This document shows, one piece after another, positions 18,409 to 26,756 of a DNA stretch of 64,000 nucleotides. The stretch's first letter is position 1. Each line of letters opens with the position of its first letter. The notes under the pieces were generated by a model that made no database searches, was not told the DNA's origin, and was given only the letters and a program-made list of their open reading frames with translations. The stretch comes from Methanothrix harundinacea (GTDB lineage Archaea; Halobacteriota; Methanosarcinia; Methanotrichales; Methanotrichaceae), in the NCBI GenBank assembly GCA_002506535.1, contig DAXT01000002.1, positions 13,229 through 77,228 on the forward strand, in the 5' to 3' direction. Made by a program: the position numbers and the translations under genes.

Positions 18409-19137
18409 ACGAGGAGAGAACTAGCTATTTTGTTGGTAGCTTGCATCGCCCTGGTGGGGATGGCAGGCGCGGCCAACTACATGTACGAGAAGGCCAACAT
18501 AAAGGGTGTTGGCTACAAGAACGTTGAGATCATCATTCAGACTCAGGCTGGACTTGCCGGTAACAAGCTGGTCGAGAAGGAGTCTGGAAGCGGAAACGTC
18601 ATCACCCAGAGGACCGAGATCGAGGCCCAGAGGGACCCCATAAGCGCGGCCTGCAGGAATGACAGTCTTAACTGCCAGGACTACATCAACTTCACCAAGG
18701 AGGCCGAGTTTGAGTACATGCCTGTCAGCTACCAGACCGGCACCTACGACCAGAAGTGGATCGAGAAGCTCTGCGTCCAGAACTATTACATCGGAGCCGT
18801 AGTCGTCGAGATGTACACCCACGCTGAGCACCTCCAGAAGAACACCGAGGTCAAGACCAGAAGGGACTGCGGAGACGCTGAAAACACGTCTCTCAGCGAC
18901 TCCAGGTGCGGAGACTGTACCGGAGCCCTCGAGGCCAACTTCAACTCCAACGTCATCGGTGTCGCTCACATCGGATGGCTCTCCAAGGACGTTCACGTCA
19001 ACTCCAAGGGGAGACACAACGAGTGGGGCCGATCCGTTGAGGACCTGACGGGTGTCTTCTCCATCGAGAAGTTCATCCAGCTCTGGGGCAACGACACCTG
19101 CGGCGCTGTCCAGGTGGACTGGCTCCCCTGCATCTGA
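18409..19137 (+). CDS. Secreted cysteine-containing protein, copy 1 (ATG replaced by ACG)
   Basis: This gene is nearly identical to the next one downstream (19689-20414) across the whole coding region, apart from a short variable stretch near 18868-18910. The downstream copy starts ATG AAG AGA GAA; here the matching codons are ACG AGG AGA GAA. The ribosome-binding site is conserved at the same spacing, so the true start is probably ACG at 18409. The only normal alternative is TTG at 18430, which would remove the basic part of the signal peptide. The mature part is about 220 residues with several cysteines (CRNDSLNCQ, RCGDC, DTC, PCI). Function unknown. The intact frame suggests it is still expressed or was recently copied. 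Confidence 0.75.
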   Translation, partial: TRRELAILLVACIALVGMAGAANYMYEKANIKGVGYKNVEIIIQTQAGLAGNKLVEKESGSGNVITQRTEIEAQRDPISAACRNDSLNCQDYINFTKEAEFEYMPVSYQTGTYDQKWIEKLCVQNYYIGAVVVEMYTHAEHLQKNTEVKTRRDCGDAENTSLSDSRCGDCTGALEANFNSNVIGVAHIGWLSKDVHVNSKGRHNEWGRSVEDLTGVFSIEKFIQLWGNDTCGAVQVDWLPCI

Positions 19138-19688
19138 GGTCGGAAGTTCCCGCTTCCCTTTTTTCTTTTTTTCGTCTCCGATCCATAACTCATATTTCAA
19201 AGCGGATCTGCATTTCTGGCGTCTTCTTCGTCTACCTATCTTATGCCTTGATCGGATAGCTCGACCCGATCCTGGGATCGTCGGCATCATCGATCGACCG
19301 CTTCTTCAGTCCGGAAAAAGCCGGAGGCGATAGTCCTCGTCGCGAGCGGAAAATAGGACGGGGGGAGGGCGAAGAGGGGCTCGATAGATTTATATGCCAT
19401 CAACCTGAAGAGAGGGTTGTGCCTGGCCGAAAGAACTTTGACACGATTCAAGTCGTTGGGACAGGCTGGAAGCTCCCGAGGGGGTGGTGCAGCTTCTGCT
19501 GGAGTATCCCCGCTTGGTCGGAGTCGGATGACCATCGTCGCGCCTTTTCCGGCGGGATGCTTTATATATCCGATCGGGCCTAGTCTCTCAGGAGCGGTAG
19601 TTCCACCACATCAGAGGCCATAGAATCGGCCGACGGGTGTGGGCACATGAACGAGGGTATAGAGAGATAGAACGGAGGTGGGAACTGA
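19138..19688. promoter_or_regulatory. Intergenic region between the two near-identical secreted-protein genes
   Basis: A T-rich terminator-like run follows the first gene (about 19158-19173). Two TATA-like elements lie on the plus strand: TTTATATG near 19388 and CTTTATATAT near 19560-19569. The second fits a promoter for the downstream gene with a leader of roughly 95 bases. The 170 bases between the two elements hold no convincing ORF and could be a small RNA. The upstream sequence is not similar to the leader of copy 1, so the duplication stops close to the coding region. Confidence 0.45.
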
Positions 19689-20414
19689 ATGAAGAGAGAA
19701 CTAGCTATTTTGTTGGTGGCTTGTATCGCCCTGGTGGGCATGGCAGGCGCGGCCAACTACATGTACGAGAAGGCCAACATAAAGGGCGTTGGCTACAAGA
19801 ACGTAGAGATCATCATTCAGACTCAGGCCGGCCTTGCTGGAAACAAGCTGGTCGAGAAGGAGTCTGGAAGCGGAAACGTCATCACCCAGAGGACCGAGAT
19901 CGAGGCCCAGAGGGACCCCATAAGCGCGGCCTGCAGGAATGACAGTCTTAACTGCCAGGACTACATCAACTTCACCAAGGAGGCCGAGTTTGAGTACATG
20001 CCTGTCAGCTACCAGACCGGCACCTACGACCAGAAGTGGATCGAGAAGCTCTGCGTCCAGAACTACTACATCGGAGCGGTAGTCGTCGAGATGTACACCC
20101 ACGCTGAGCACCTCCAGAAGAACACCGAGGTCAAGACCAGAAGGGACTGCAGTGGCACCAGTGAGTCCCTCGGCGGCTCTCTGTGCGGCAACTGTACTGG
20201 CGCTCTCGAGGCCAACTTCAACTCCAACGTCATCGGTGTCGCTCACATAGGATGGCTCTCTAAGGATCCCCATGTGAACACCAAGGGCAGACACAACGAG
20301 TACGGCCGATCCGTTGAGGACCTGACGGGTGTCTTCTCCATCGAGAAGTTCATCCAGCTCTGGGGCAACGACACCTGCGGCGCTGTCCAGGTGGACTGGC
20401 TCCCCTGCATCTGA
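19689..20414 (+). CDS. Secreted cysteine-containing protein, copy 2
   Basis: A 241-residue exported protein with a clean signal peptide (MKRELAILLVACIALVGMAGA, cleaved before ANYMYE) and a strong GAGGTG box before the ATG. The mature protein has an N-terminal beta-rich segment, a central cysteine pair, FTKEAEFEYMP, a variable loop with paired cysteines (LCGNC) and a C-terminal segment ending VDWLPCI. Short blocks such as GVFSIEKFIQLW align by eye with SGQFEVQKEIKFH of the next gene and LGSFEIQRRLVFK of the one after, so these genes look like one family. No known domain recognised. Near-identical copies and strong expression signals fit an abundant envelope or sheath component; that role is inference. 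Confidence 0.8.
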   Translation: MKRELAILLVACIALVGMAGAANYMYEKANIKGVGYKNVEIIIQTQAGLAGNKLVEKESGSGNVITQRTEIEAQRDPISAACRNDSLNCQDYINFTKEAEFEYMPVSYQTGTYDQKWIEKLCVQNYYIGAVVVEMYTHAEHLQKNTEVKTRRDCSGTSESLGGSLCGNCTGALEANFNSNVIGVAHIGWLSKDPHVNTKGRHNEYGRSVEDLTGVFSIEKFIQLWGNDTCGAVQVDWLPCI

Positions 20415-20427
20415 GCTGATAACGACT

Positions 20428-20470
20428 GATTCAGATGCTCTTCGCATCTGAATCAACCCCGCTTTTTTTA
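20428..20470 (+). terminator. Strong intrinsic-type terminator
   Basis: A perfect 11-bp inverted repeat (GATTCAGATGC...GCATCTGAATC, loop TCTTC, 20428-20454) is followed by CCCCGC and a run of seven T. It lies 14 bases after the stop of the secreted-protein gene. Confidence 0.85.
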
Positions 20471-20482
20471 TTTGTCATTTCC

Positions 20483-20504
20483 TTTGGTCCGTCTTCGGAC
20501 CAAA
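20483..20504. repeat. Second perfect hairpin (TTTGGTCCG/CGGACCAAA)
   Basis: A 9-bp perfect inverted repeat with a TCTT loop, about 28 bases after the first terminator hairpin. It has no T-run on the plus strand. It could be a reinforcing terminator, a mRNA-end stabiliser or a regulatory site for the next gene. Confidence 0.6.
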
Positions 20505-20603
20505 ACACTGAAATATTAGCCCTGTATTAAATAGATAAGAGTTCGTCCCTCTATAAAGAGAGACAAACGATATAAATTCAGTGAAGGAAGGGGGTGTAAG
20601 TAA

Positions 20604-21299
20604 ATGAAGGGAGTAATAGCGATACTGGTAGCTCTAGCATTGGCTTGCGGTCCTGCAGTGGCTAACCCGCCACTTCCGGAGCCGATCCAGTACGAGCAGT
20701 TTTGTGAAAACGTATTGGTCAGCGGTAACGGCTACATCGACACGGCAATCTCTATAGTCGACAAAAAGCTCGCCCTTGAGTACTACAACATGATGTCGGG
20801 CGACGGCGCCTTTGAGATGGATTCGACGCACGTCTACTCGCAGAACGCGTCTCAGTTGTTAAGGAAAGTGCCCAACTACGACTACGGTACCAACGCGACC
20901 AAGAACGCGACGTTGAACTTCTATGAGAACACCAAGCTCACCTACGACAGCGATAGGGCGCCTCTCCAGGGAGGGAAGTTCGTCAACTCCAAGGCGTTCT
21001 ACGGCGGCATAGGTGCTAACATCCAGGAGATGTTCAGCGTCAACCAGATGGAGAAGGACCAGACGGTCTTCTTCGGGTCGACCACGAACTCGTCCATCGT
21101 CCATACCGTCGGTCTCCAGACTCTGAACAGCTTCAACGGTACCTGGGGAACCGATGCCAGCATGCACAAGATCTTCTACAAGGACATAAAGAGCCACGAG
21201 CTCTTCAGCGGTCAGTTCGAGGTCCAGAAGGAGATCAAGTTCCACGAATACCCGGTGGCAGAACCTAGAATCCGTCCGTGCGCGGGGATAGACTGCTGA
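20604..21299 (+). CDS. Secreted protein of the same family, copy 3
   Basis: A 231-residue protein with a signal peptide (MKGVIAILVALALACGPAVA, then NPPLPEP). The mature part contains NGYIDTAISIVDKK, several potential N-glycosylation sequons (NAS, NAT, NATLN, NSS, NGT) and ends IRPCAGIDC. Segments FYGGIGANIQEMFSVNQM and SGQFEVQKEIKF align with FGGVGAKVQESYNLQEM and LGSFEIQRRLVF of the next gene. The ribosome-binding site is GGGGGTG. CTCTATAAAG near 20551-20560 is a TATA candidate. Function unknown; many sequons point to a glycosylated surface protein. Confidence 0.78.
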   Translation: MKGVIAILVALALACGPAVANPPLPEPIQYEQFCENVLVSGNGYIDTAISIVDKKLALEYYNMMSGDGAFEMDSTHVYSQNASQLLRKVPNYDYGTNATKNATLNFYENTKLTYDSDRAPLQGGKFVNSKAFYGGIGANIQEMFSVNQMEKDQTVFFGSTTNSSIVHTVGLQTLNSFNGTWGTDASMHKIFYKDIKSHELFSGQFEVQKEIKFHEYPVAEPRIRPCAGIDC

Positions 21300-21432
21300 G
21301 CTTTGGCGGTCTGCCCTCTTTTTCTTTTTTTGCGGCGGAGCCTGGAGGGATGCCGATCAACTGAAGGATCGGATGGATCTTTCTCCGGGCCTTATAGTCT
21401 CGTCGCAATGAACTTGTCATGGGGGTTAAAGG

Positions 21433-22509
21433 ATGAAGAAATACCTGATGATTCTGATCCTCCTCGCCGCCCCGCTGGCCTCGGCCACCGTCGAGGAGAC
21501 GAGGGAGGGGCCGAGCCTGGCCTGGGATCCGCAGCCTTCTGCGACGGCCGTCGTCTGGCCCTCGGTACCGTCGATCCCTGGAGAGCTTCGGGTCTCCGTT
21601 GATCTCTCTGGACCCGCCAAACCAGGATCCCATATCAACTACGCCACGCCGGGAAAGACCCTCGTATACGTCGTATCCGTCGAGAACGCAGGGTGCTCTG
21701 ACGTGGATGCGAAGCTCACGGTCAGCTCCAAGAGCTGCCGCCCCGGATGGTTCGATTGGAACGAGAAGATCCTCGCCGTCCCGGCAGCCGGGGTGATGAC
21801 CGAAGAGCTCCTGGTAACCCCGGATATGAAGGCATCGCCAGGAGATTACGACTTCCAGGTCCTGGCCCAGGCCCCGAACAGCAAGTCCGGGTCTGATGGA
21901 GCGGGTTTCAGGCTCCAGGGGTACGATTACGTATCTGAGACCTCCGTCAGCGGAACAGGCGAGTTTCAGATGAACAAAGACGTTCGAAGCATGAATACCG
22001 GGGTGAAGTCGAACAAGGACGTCTACTTCAGCGGCAGCGTCGACACCCTGATGAAGAACGAGTATCTGGTGGAGGAGGCGAGGGGCAGTAACCCCAACTT
22101 CCAGGAGTGCGACGCCGTGGAGAACTACATGGCGTTGAAACCCGGAGATACCCTCATGGGGACCGAGATGGTCAGAAGCTCCCTCGTCTTCGGAGGGGTC
22201 GGAGCAAAAGTCCAAGAGAGCTACAACCTCCAGGAGATGGAGTACAGGCTCCAGGAGATCGGCCTCCATCACTCCGGCATCGACAGACGGGCTGAGTTCC
22301 AGACCGCTGACAACTTCACGGGATATCTCGCCATAGACGCCAGACAGACGATGCCCGGCCAGAGGAGCACCAGAGATAGGGAGGAGTTCCTGGGATCCTT
22401 CGAGATCCAGAGGAGGCTCGTCTTCAAGGAGAGCCCGAGACCGACCTTTAGCTGTTTTGGAGGCCCATGCTTCAACTTAGCCGATAGGTTCAAAACCTTT
22501 TCGAGTTGA
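21433..22509 (+). CDS. Secreted protein of the same family with an extra N-terminal domain, copy 4
   Basis: A 358-residue protein. A signal peptide (MKKYLMILILLAAPLASA) is followed by about 130 residues resembling an Ig-like or NEW3-type domain (KTLVYVVSVENAGCSDVDAKLTV, PGDYDFQVLA). Then comes the region shared with the preceding secreted proteins (FGGVGAKVQESYNLQEMEY near residue 256, EFLGSFEIQRRLVF near 318). The C-terminus CFGGPCF resembles the paired-cysteine ends of the others. It closes a run of four secreted genes on one strand, separated by terminators, so each is probably transcribed alone. Confidence 0.76.
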   Translation: MKKYLMILILLAAPLASATVEETREGPSLAWDPQPSATAVVWPSVPSIPGELRVSVDLSGPAKPGSHINYATPGKTLVYVVSVENAGCSDVDAKLTVSSKSCRPGWFDWNEKILAVPAAGVMTEELLVTPDMKASPGDYDFQVLAQAPNSKSGSDGAGFRLQGYDYVSETSVSGTGEFQMNKDVRSMNTGVKSNKDVYFSGSVDTLMKNEYLVEEARGSNPNFQECDAVENYMALKPGDTLMGTEMVRSSLVFGGVGAKVQESYNLQEMEYRLQEIGLHHSGIDRRAEFQTADNFTGYLAIDARQTMPGQRSTRDREEFLGSFEIQRRLVFKESPRPTFSCFGGPCFNLADRFKTFSS

Positions 22510-22530
22510 GCATGGGCACCTTTTTTATTT
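22463..22530 (+). terminator. Terminator overlapping the end of the fourth secreted-protein gene
   Basis: GCCCATGC-TTCAAC inside the last codons pairs with GTTGAGCATGGGC just after the stop, with a single bulged base. It is followed by ACC and a T-rich run (22521-22531). The stem therefore uses coding sequence. Confidence 0.75.
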
Positions 22531-22545
22531 TTGCTATAAAATTAG

Positions 22546-22630
22546 CGCCGAGGGAGGGATTCGAACCCTCGAGTCCCGAAGGGACACAGGTTTAGCAAAC
22601 CTGCGCCATACCAGGCTTGGCTACCTCGAC
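22546..22630 (-). tRNA. tRNA-Ser (anticodon GCT)
   Basis: Class II tRNA with a long variable arm (TGTCCCTTCGGGAC region). Acceptor GTCGAGG pairs with CCTCGGC including a T-G pair. Anticodon stem CAGGT with ACCTG surrounds TTGCTAA (anticodon GCT, reading AGC/AGT). Discriminator G, as usual for serine. Confidence 0.95.
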
Positions 22631-22720
22631 CCGGCCCCATCTTGATCCTCTCGATATTTAAATTCTACGTCGAACGGAGGGCAAAATCAAGATCTCCTCA
22701 ATGACGTCAAAACCCGCATC

Positions 22721-23158
22721 TCAACCGTCTTGAGGACTCAAAGCCCTTTCCCCAACGGGTCCATCCTCAGGCTCAGAGCCTCCGACACAACGGAGGAGGT
22801 CTTTGCTCGTTATTATTCCCACAAGAGCGCCGCATTCGACGACCGGAAGCCTCCTGATGTGGTGCTCCAGCATCATATCGGCCGCTCTTCTGGTGGAGGC
22901 GTTGGGTCCTATGGTGACGAGGGGCGCCGGGGTCATGATCTCCCAGATCATGACGTCTCTGGGATCGATCCCCTTGGCGAAGACCTGCTTGAACATCCCG
23001 CGGGTGGTGACTATCCCCACCACGTGCTTCAATAGGCCCCCCTCGACGACGAGAACACTCCCCTTGTTCTCGCGGACCATCATCTGTATCGCCTCGAAGA
23101 CGGTGGTCTCTATCCCCACCGATAGGATGGGGTAGTTCATAAGATCCCGGACTTTCAT
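22721..23158 (-). CDS. CBS-domain pair protein
   Basis: A 145-residue protein made of two CBS domains. Motifs are VRDLMNYPILSVG, the variable GIVTTRGMFK, then IMTPAPLVTIGPNAS and VGIITSKDLLR. Free-standing CBS pairs bind adenine nucleotides or SAM and often regulate enzymes or transporters; the partner cannot be told. The frame allows a start four codons upstream (23170), but the family start is MKVRDLM. It lies alone between tRNA-Ser and pheT. Confidence 0.88.
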   Translation of the reverse strand: MKVRDLMNYPILSVGIETTVFEAIQMMVRENKGSVLVVEGGLLKHVVGIVTTRGMFKQVFAKGIDPRDVMIWEIMTPAPLVTIGPNASTRRAADMMLEHHIRRLPVVECGALVGIITSKDLLRCVGGSEPEDGPVGERALSPQDG

Positions 23159-23381
23159 GAGGGCACCCAACCTGCAATTAAAGTTAAAGTTGTTCTGCGG
23201 CTTATATTAAACTTGTCGGGGCGGAGAGGGCGGCAGCAGAGATGGGGCGGTGGTGCTGTGGGGCGAGTCTTTGAGAGAGGAGTATCCGCCCGTTTTAGGG
23301 GCGGATCTCTTCCGCCAGATCGACCTTGCGCTGGCGGGCGTCTTCAAGCCCAATTCTTCTCAACTGACGTTGAGATACGGA

Positions 23382-25025
23382 CTAAGGCAGTCTCAGGGGC
23401 CAGAGGCGGTCCCATCTCAGCTCCAGCCCCACGGCGGGCTGGTCGAGGCCGAAGTTCTGAAGAACCTGAGGGTGGAACTCGCCGAAGGACCCGACCCTCT
23501 CTCCTCCCACCAGAAGGTCTGCCCCCCTCCCCTCGAGGAAGGCCCCATCTTCGGAGGCGGCGATCTCGGGATCGAGGGCGAGCTCCCCGAAGAGGGCGTC
23601 GACGACGGACCTCACCTCCGCGAAGTCGGCGCTGCTGTGGATGGAGGCCGCCGCCAGGTCCTGCCTGGTTCTGCCGTTCGAAAGAACGTCCCCCAGGGCG
23701 AAGATCCTCTGGGGGAGAGGGTGGTGCTGGTTGATGGCGAAGATCTCGAGAATGCCCGGCAGGATCGATGTCCTGACAATGGTGTGAAGCTCGCTGATGG
23801 GGTGCAGGACCCTCGTCACATCCCGGACCTGGATCGTCCGCCTCATCATCTCGAAGTTCGCCCTCTCAGAGGTGAGGGTGAAGGGCATCGTCTCAAGATA
23901 GCCGAGCCCCACCATGATCTCCCTGATCTCGGACTTGTGGACCTCCAGGGGGTGGGGCTCGCCGACGGTAACGGTTCTTGGAAGAGCCGGCACCAGACGG
24001 TCGTAGCCGTATCCTTTGGCCGCATCCTCGAAGATATCCCAGGGGTGCATTATGTCCGCTCTGTAGGCCGGGACAGATACCTCCAGGACCTGGCCCTCCA
24101 GGACCCGGGCCCCAAACCTCATCCTCTCAAGGGAGCGGGCAAGCTCCTCTGCCGAGATGTCGAATCCTATGAGGGATCGGACCTCCTCGACTTTTACCTT
24201 CCAGATAGCAGGAGATAGATCCGGCAGGGTGAGATCCCCCTCGGGCCTCTCCACCCGGACCGCCTCGATCCGGCCGCCCCTTTCGGCGAGGGCGGTGACG
24301 ACGATGTTTAGAGCCTTGTATACCACGGGATCGGTCCCGGTGACGTCGATGAAGAGGTCCTTCGTATCGTCGGCGACCCTCGTCAGCTCGCCGTTTATTA
24401 TGGGTGGGAAGGAGAGGACGTCCCCGTTGGCGTCGGTTATAAGGGGATAGCGGTCGAACCCCTCCAGGATCGAGGCGTAGCCGACCCCCTTGGGGTGGCG
24501 CTTGAGGATCTCCTCCATCGATAGCTTCTCGTCGAAGTCCAGGGGGACGAACTCGAAGGAGGGGTCTGCGGCAAAGTAGGTGAAGGGTGGGACGACCCGG
24601 GAGATGTCGTGGACCCCTATCGCCACCTTCCGCCGGTTCCTGCCCAGGCCCCAGTGTAGGTCCTCCTGCAGGTCCATCAGGGACTCTATGGCGGGATCGC
24701 TGAACTGCAGGTCCCTCACCACGGCGCAGCCTATGAGGGGCCTCACCTCCTCGACGGAGGGGTCGACTTTGATGGAGATATCGCCTGGTTGGACCCTATA
24801 CTCCGGAAGGCCTCCCTTGATGTCCAGAAAGCCTTGGAGGGCCCTTGCCACACCCTCGGAGCTGTAGAGGTCGGGCCTGTCGGGGAAGAACTCGACGTCG
24901 ACGTACTCCACTTCGTTGCTCTTTCCTATATCTGCGCCCATCATGGCCATCCTCGCCATGATCTCATCCCTCTTGGCGCCGACCATCTCCTCCAGGTCCT
25001 CGTAATACAATCTTACTACCGGCAC
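23382..25025 (-). CDS. pheT: Phenylalanyl-tRNA synthetase beta subunit
   Basis: A 547-residue subunit of archaeal length, lacking the bacterial N-terminal EMAP and C-terminal anticodon domains. It has the B1/B3/B4 editing region (FFPDRPDLYSSEGVARAL near residue 47) and the B5 region around VRSLIGFDISAEELARSL. Start is GTG at 25025, seven bases after the pheS stop. Together with PheS it forms the alpha2-beta2 enzyme that charges tRNA-Phe. Confidence 0.95.
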   Translation of the reverse strand: MPVVRLYYEDLEEMVGAKRDEIMARMAMMGADIGKSNEVEYVDVEFFPDRPDLYSSEGVARALQGFLDIKGGLPEYRVQPGDISIKVDPSVEEVRPLIGCAVVRDLQFSDPAIESLMDLQEDLHWGLGRNRRKVAIGVHDISRVVPPFTYFAADPSFEFVPLDFDEKLSMEEILKRHPKGVGYASILEGFDRYPLITDANGDVLSFPPIINGELTRVADDTKDLFIDVTGTDPVVYKALNIVVTALAERGGRIEAVRVERPEGDLTLPDLSPAIWKVKVEEVRSLIGFDISAEELARSLERMRFGARVLEGQVLEVSVPAYRADIMHPWDIFEDAAKGYGYDRLVPALPRTVTVGEPHPLEVHKSEIREIMVGLGYLETMPFTLTSERANFEMMRRTIQVRDVTRVLHPISELHTIVRTSILPGILEIFAINQHHPLPQRIFALGDVLSNGRTRQDLAAASIHSSADFAEVRSVVDALFGELALDPEIAASEDGAFLEGRGADLLVGGERVGSFGEFHPQVLQNFGLDQPAVGLELRWDRLWPLRLP

Positions 25026-25031
25026 GATCGA

Positions 25032-26588
25032 TCACATCCTCGCCAGAGCGGGTGTCTCCCTCAGCCATCCGACGTCCGACTGGTAGAGGAGCCGCAGGTC
25101 CTTCAGCCCCAGCCTCAGCATGGCGAGCCGCCCCACTCCAAGCCCCCAGGCCAGTACCGGATGGTCTATCCCGAAGGGGGCGGTCACCTCCCTTCGAAAG
25201 ACCCCGGCGCCCCCCAGCTCCACCCAGCCGAGCCCCTCGATGTAGACCTCGGGCTCGACGGACGGCTCGGTATAGGGGAAGTAGCCGGGGCGAAACCTCA
25301 CCTCCTCGAAGCCCATCTTGGCGTAGAACTCCTTCAAGACTCCCAGGAGGTTTGCGAAGGATAGCCCCTCGTCCATGATCACCCCCTCCAGCTGCTCGAA
25401 CTCCGGGGTGTGGGTCGGGTCGATAGCCTCCCGCCGGTAGACCCGGTCTATCGAGAAGGCCTTCACCGGAGGGTTCGGGTGGTCCGCTAGATACTTTATG
25501 GTGACGGAGGTGGTGTGGGTCCGCAGGACCTCCCGGCGGGCCACCTCCGGGTCCCAGGTCCCGCCCCATCCGGTGGAGCCGACGTCCCCGCCCCTCTCGT
25601 GCATCTCCTTGACGGAAGCGTAGTCGGGGATCTCGGCCCTGGAGTCGAGGTAGAAGGTGTCCTGCATCTCCCGGGCCGGATGGTCCTGGGGCTGGAAGAG
25701 GGCGTCGAAGTTCCAGAAGCTCGACTGGACGATCTCCCCCTTGATCTCGGTGAACCCCATCTCCAGCATGATCTCCCTCATCCTGGTGAGGAGCCGCTGG
25801 TAGGGGTGGACTTTTCCAGGGTAGATTCGCTCTGCTGGGAGGGTGACGTCGTAGGGGTTGGCGCGATGAAGGCCTCCCTTGTACATGAAGTAACCATCAC
25901 CCTTCCCCATAACACCCCAAACGCCATTTTTGATCATATCAGATGTGATCTGATTGACGGGACGGTAAAGATCAACGTCATGGAAATTTATTCCATATTT
26001 GGCGCGATCAACCTTCAAAATATGTGACTTTCCCTCCTCGGAGATCTCAAAGGACCATGACTTCTGGGCCTTCGACTCCACAAGCCCCCTGCTCTTTAGG
26101 AGCTTCAGCGCCTCTCCGTCCAGGGCCGAGCCGGTCGTCTCCCCCTGGAAGGATAAGGCCGCCAGGATCTCCTCGTCCTTTCCTGGGGGCGCATCGCCCG
26201 TGGGCCTGATCTTTCCCACCTCAACATTGGCCCAGCCCTTCTTTTTCAGCCAGCCGATCCCCACCTTCAGGGCTGGATCTTTGATCTCCGTTAAGGAAAC
26301 ACCCTCCGCCCCGGCGATATCGAGGATCCTCCTCTCGGGAAGGCCTATCTCTGCGTACCGGGCCCCCTCCTCTGTAAGGGTGTAGACCTCCTCCACCCTC
26401 TTGTCGAGGCTGACGAGGCCCATCCCGGCTAGCCCCTCCGCCGAGGAGATGACGGAGACCTCCTTTATCCCCAGCCTCTCGGCGATATCGTTGGGATCAC
26501 TGAGCCCCTGGTTTATCTCTTTCAAAACCTGCCTGTCCCTGGAAGACAGTCTGGACAGCTTATCCTCTTGCGATGGCATGATGATCAT
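25032..26588 (-). CDS. pheS: Phenylalanyl-tRNA synthetase alpha subunit
   Basis: A 518-residue archaeal-type alpha subunit. Winged-helix-like N-terminal domains span about residues 1-190, followed by the class II catalytic core. Visible class II motifs are the HPAREMQDTFYL region, RTHTTSVTIKYL and the final GWVELGGAGVFRREV...AWGLGVGRLAMLRLG block (motif 3). Two ATGs, at 26588 and 26579, are possible starts; MPSQEDKLSRL from 26579 looks more typical. The pair pheS-pheT is transcribed together. Confidence 0.95.
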   Translation of the reverse strand: MIIMPSQEDKLSRLSSRDRQVLKEINQGLSDPNDIAERLGIKEVSVISSAEGLAGMGLVSLDKRVEEVYTLTEEGARYAEIGLPERRILDIAGAEGVSLTEIKDPALKVGIGWLKKKGWANVEVGKIRPTGDAPPGKDEEILAALSFQGETTGSALDGEALKLLKSRGLVESKAQKSWSFEISEEGKSHILKVDRAKYGINFHDVDLYRPVNQITSDMIKNGVWGVMGKGDGYFMYKGGLHRANPYDVTLPAERIYPGKVHPYQRLLTRMREIMLEMGFTEIKGEIVQSSFWNFDALFQPQDHPAREMQDTFYLDSRAEIPDYASVKEMHERGGDVGSTGWGGTWDPEVARREVLRTHTTSVTIKYLADHPNPPVKAFSIDRVYRREAIDPTHTPEFEQLEGVIMDEGLSFANLLGVLKEFYAKMGFEEVRFRPGYFPYTEPSVEPEVYIEGLGWVELGGAGVFRREVTAPFGIDHPVLAWGLGVGRLAMLRLGLKDLRLLYQSDVGWLRETPALARM

Positions 26589-26756
26589 CTCGCGAAATCG
26601 TGATTTTCAGGGTAGGCAGATGCTGGACCATATATTAAACCTGCCCGCCACGAAGCCTCAACGGCGATGGAGACGGGAGAGGCATGAAGAAAGGGGACGA
26701 AAAGGATCGGCGGATCATGGGAGGAAAGGAGAACTAGAAAAAGAGAACGAGAGAGT

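Noticed and set aside
18421..19290. 289-codon minus-strand frame over the first secreted gene, and the similar 251-codon frame at 19701-20456
   Set aside because: Both are antisense copies of the duplicated secreted genes. They exist twice only because the sense genes are duplicated and show no start signals or domains.
19417..19623. 68-codon frame between the two secreted genes
   Set aside because: It crosses the presumed promoter of the second gene and has no recognisable features.
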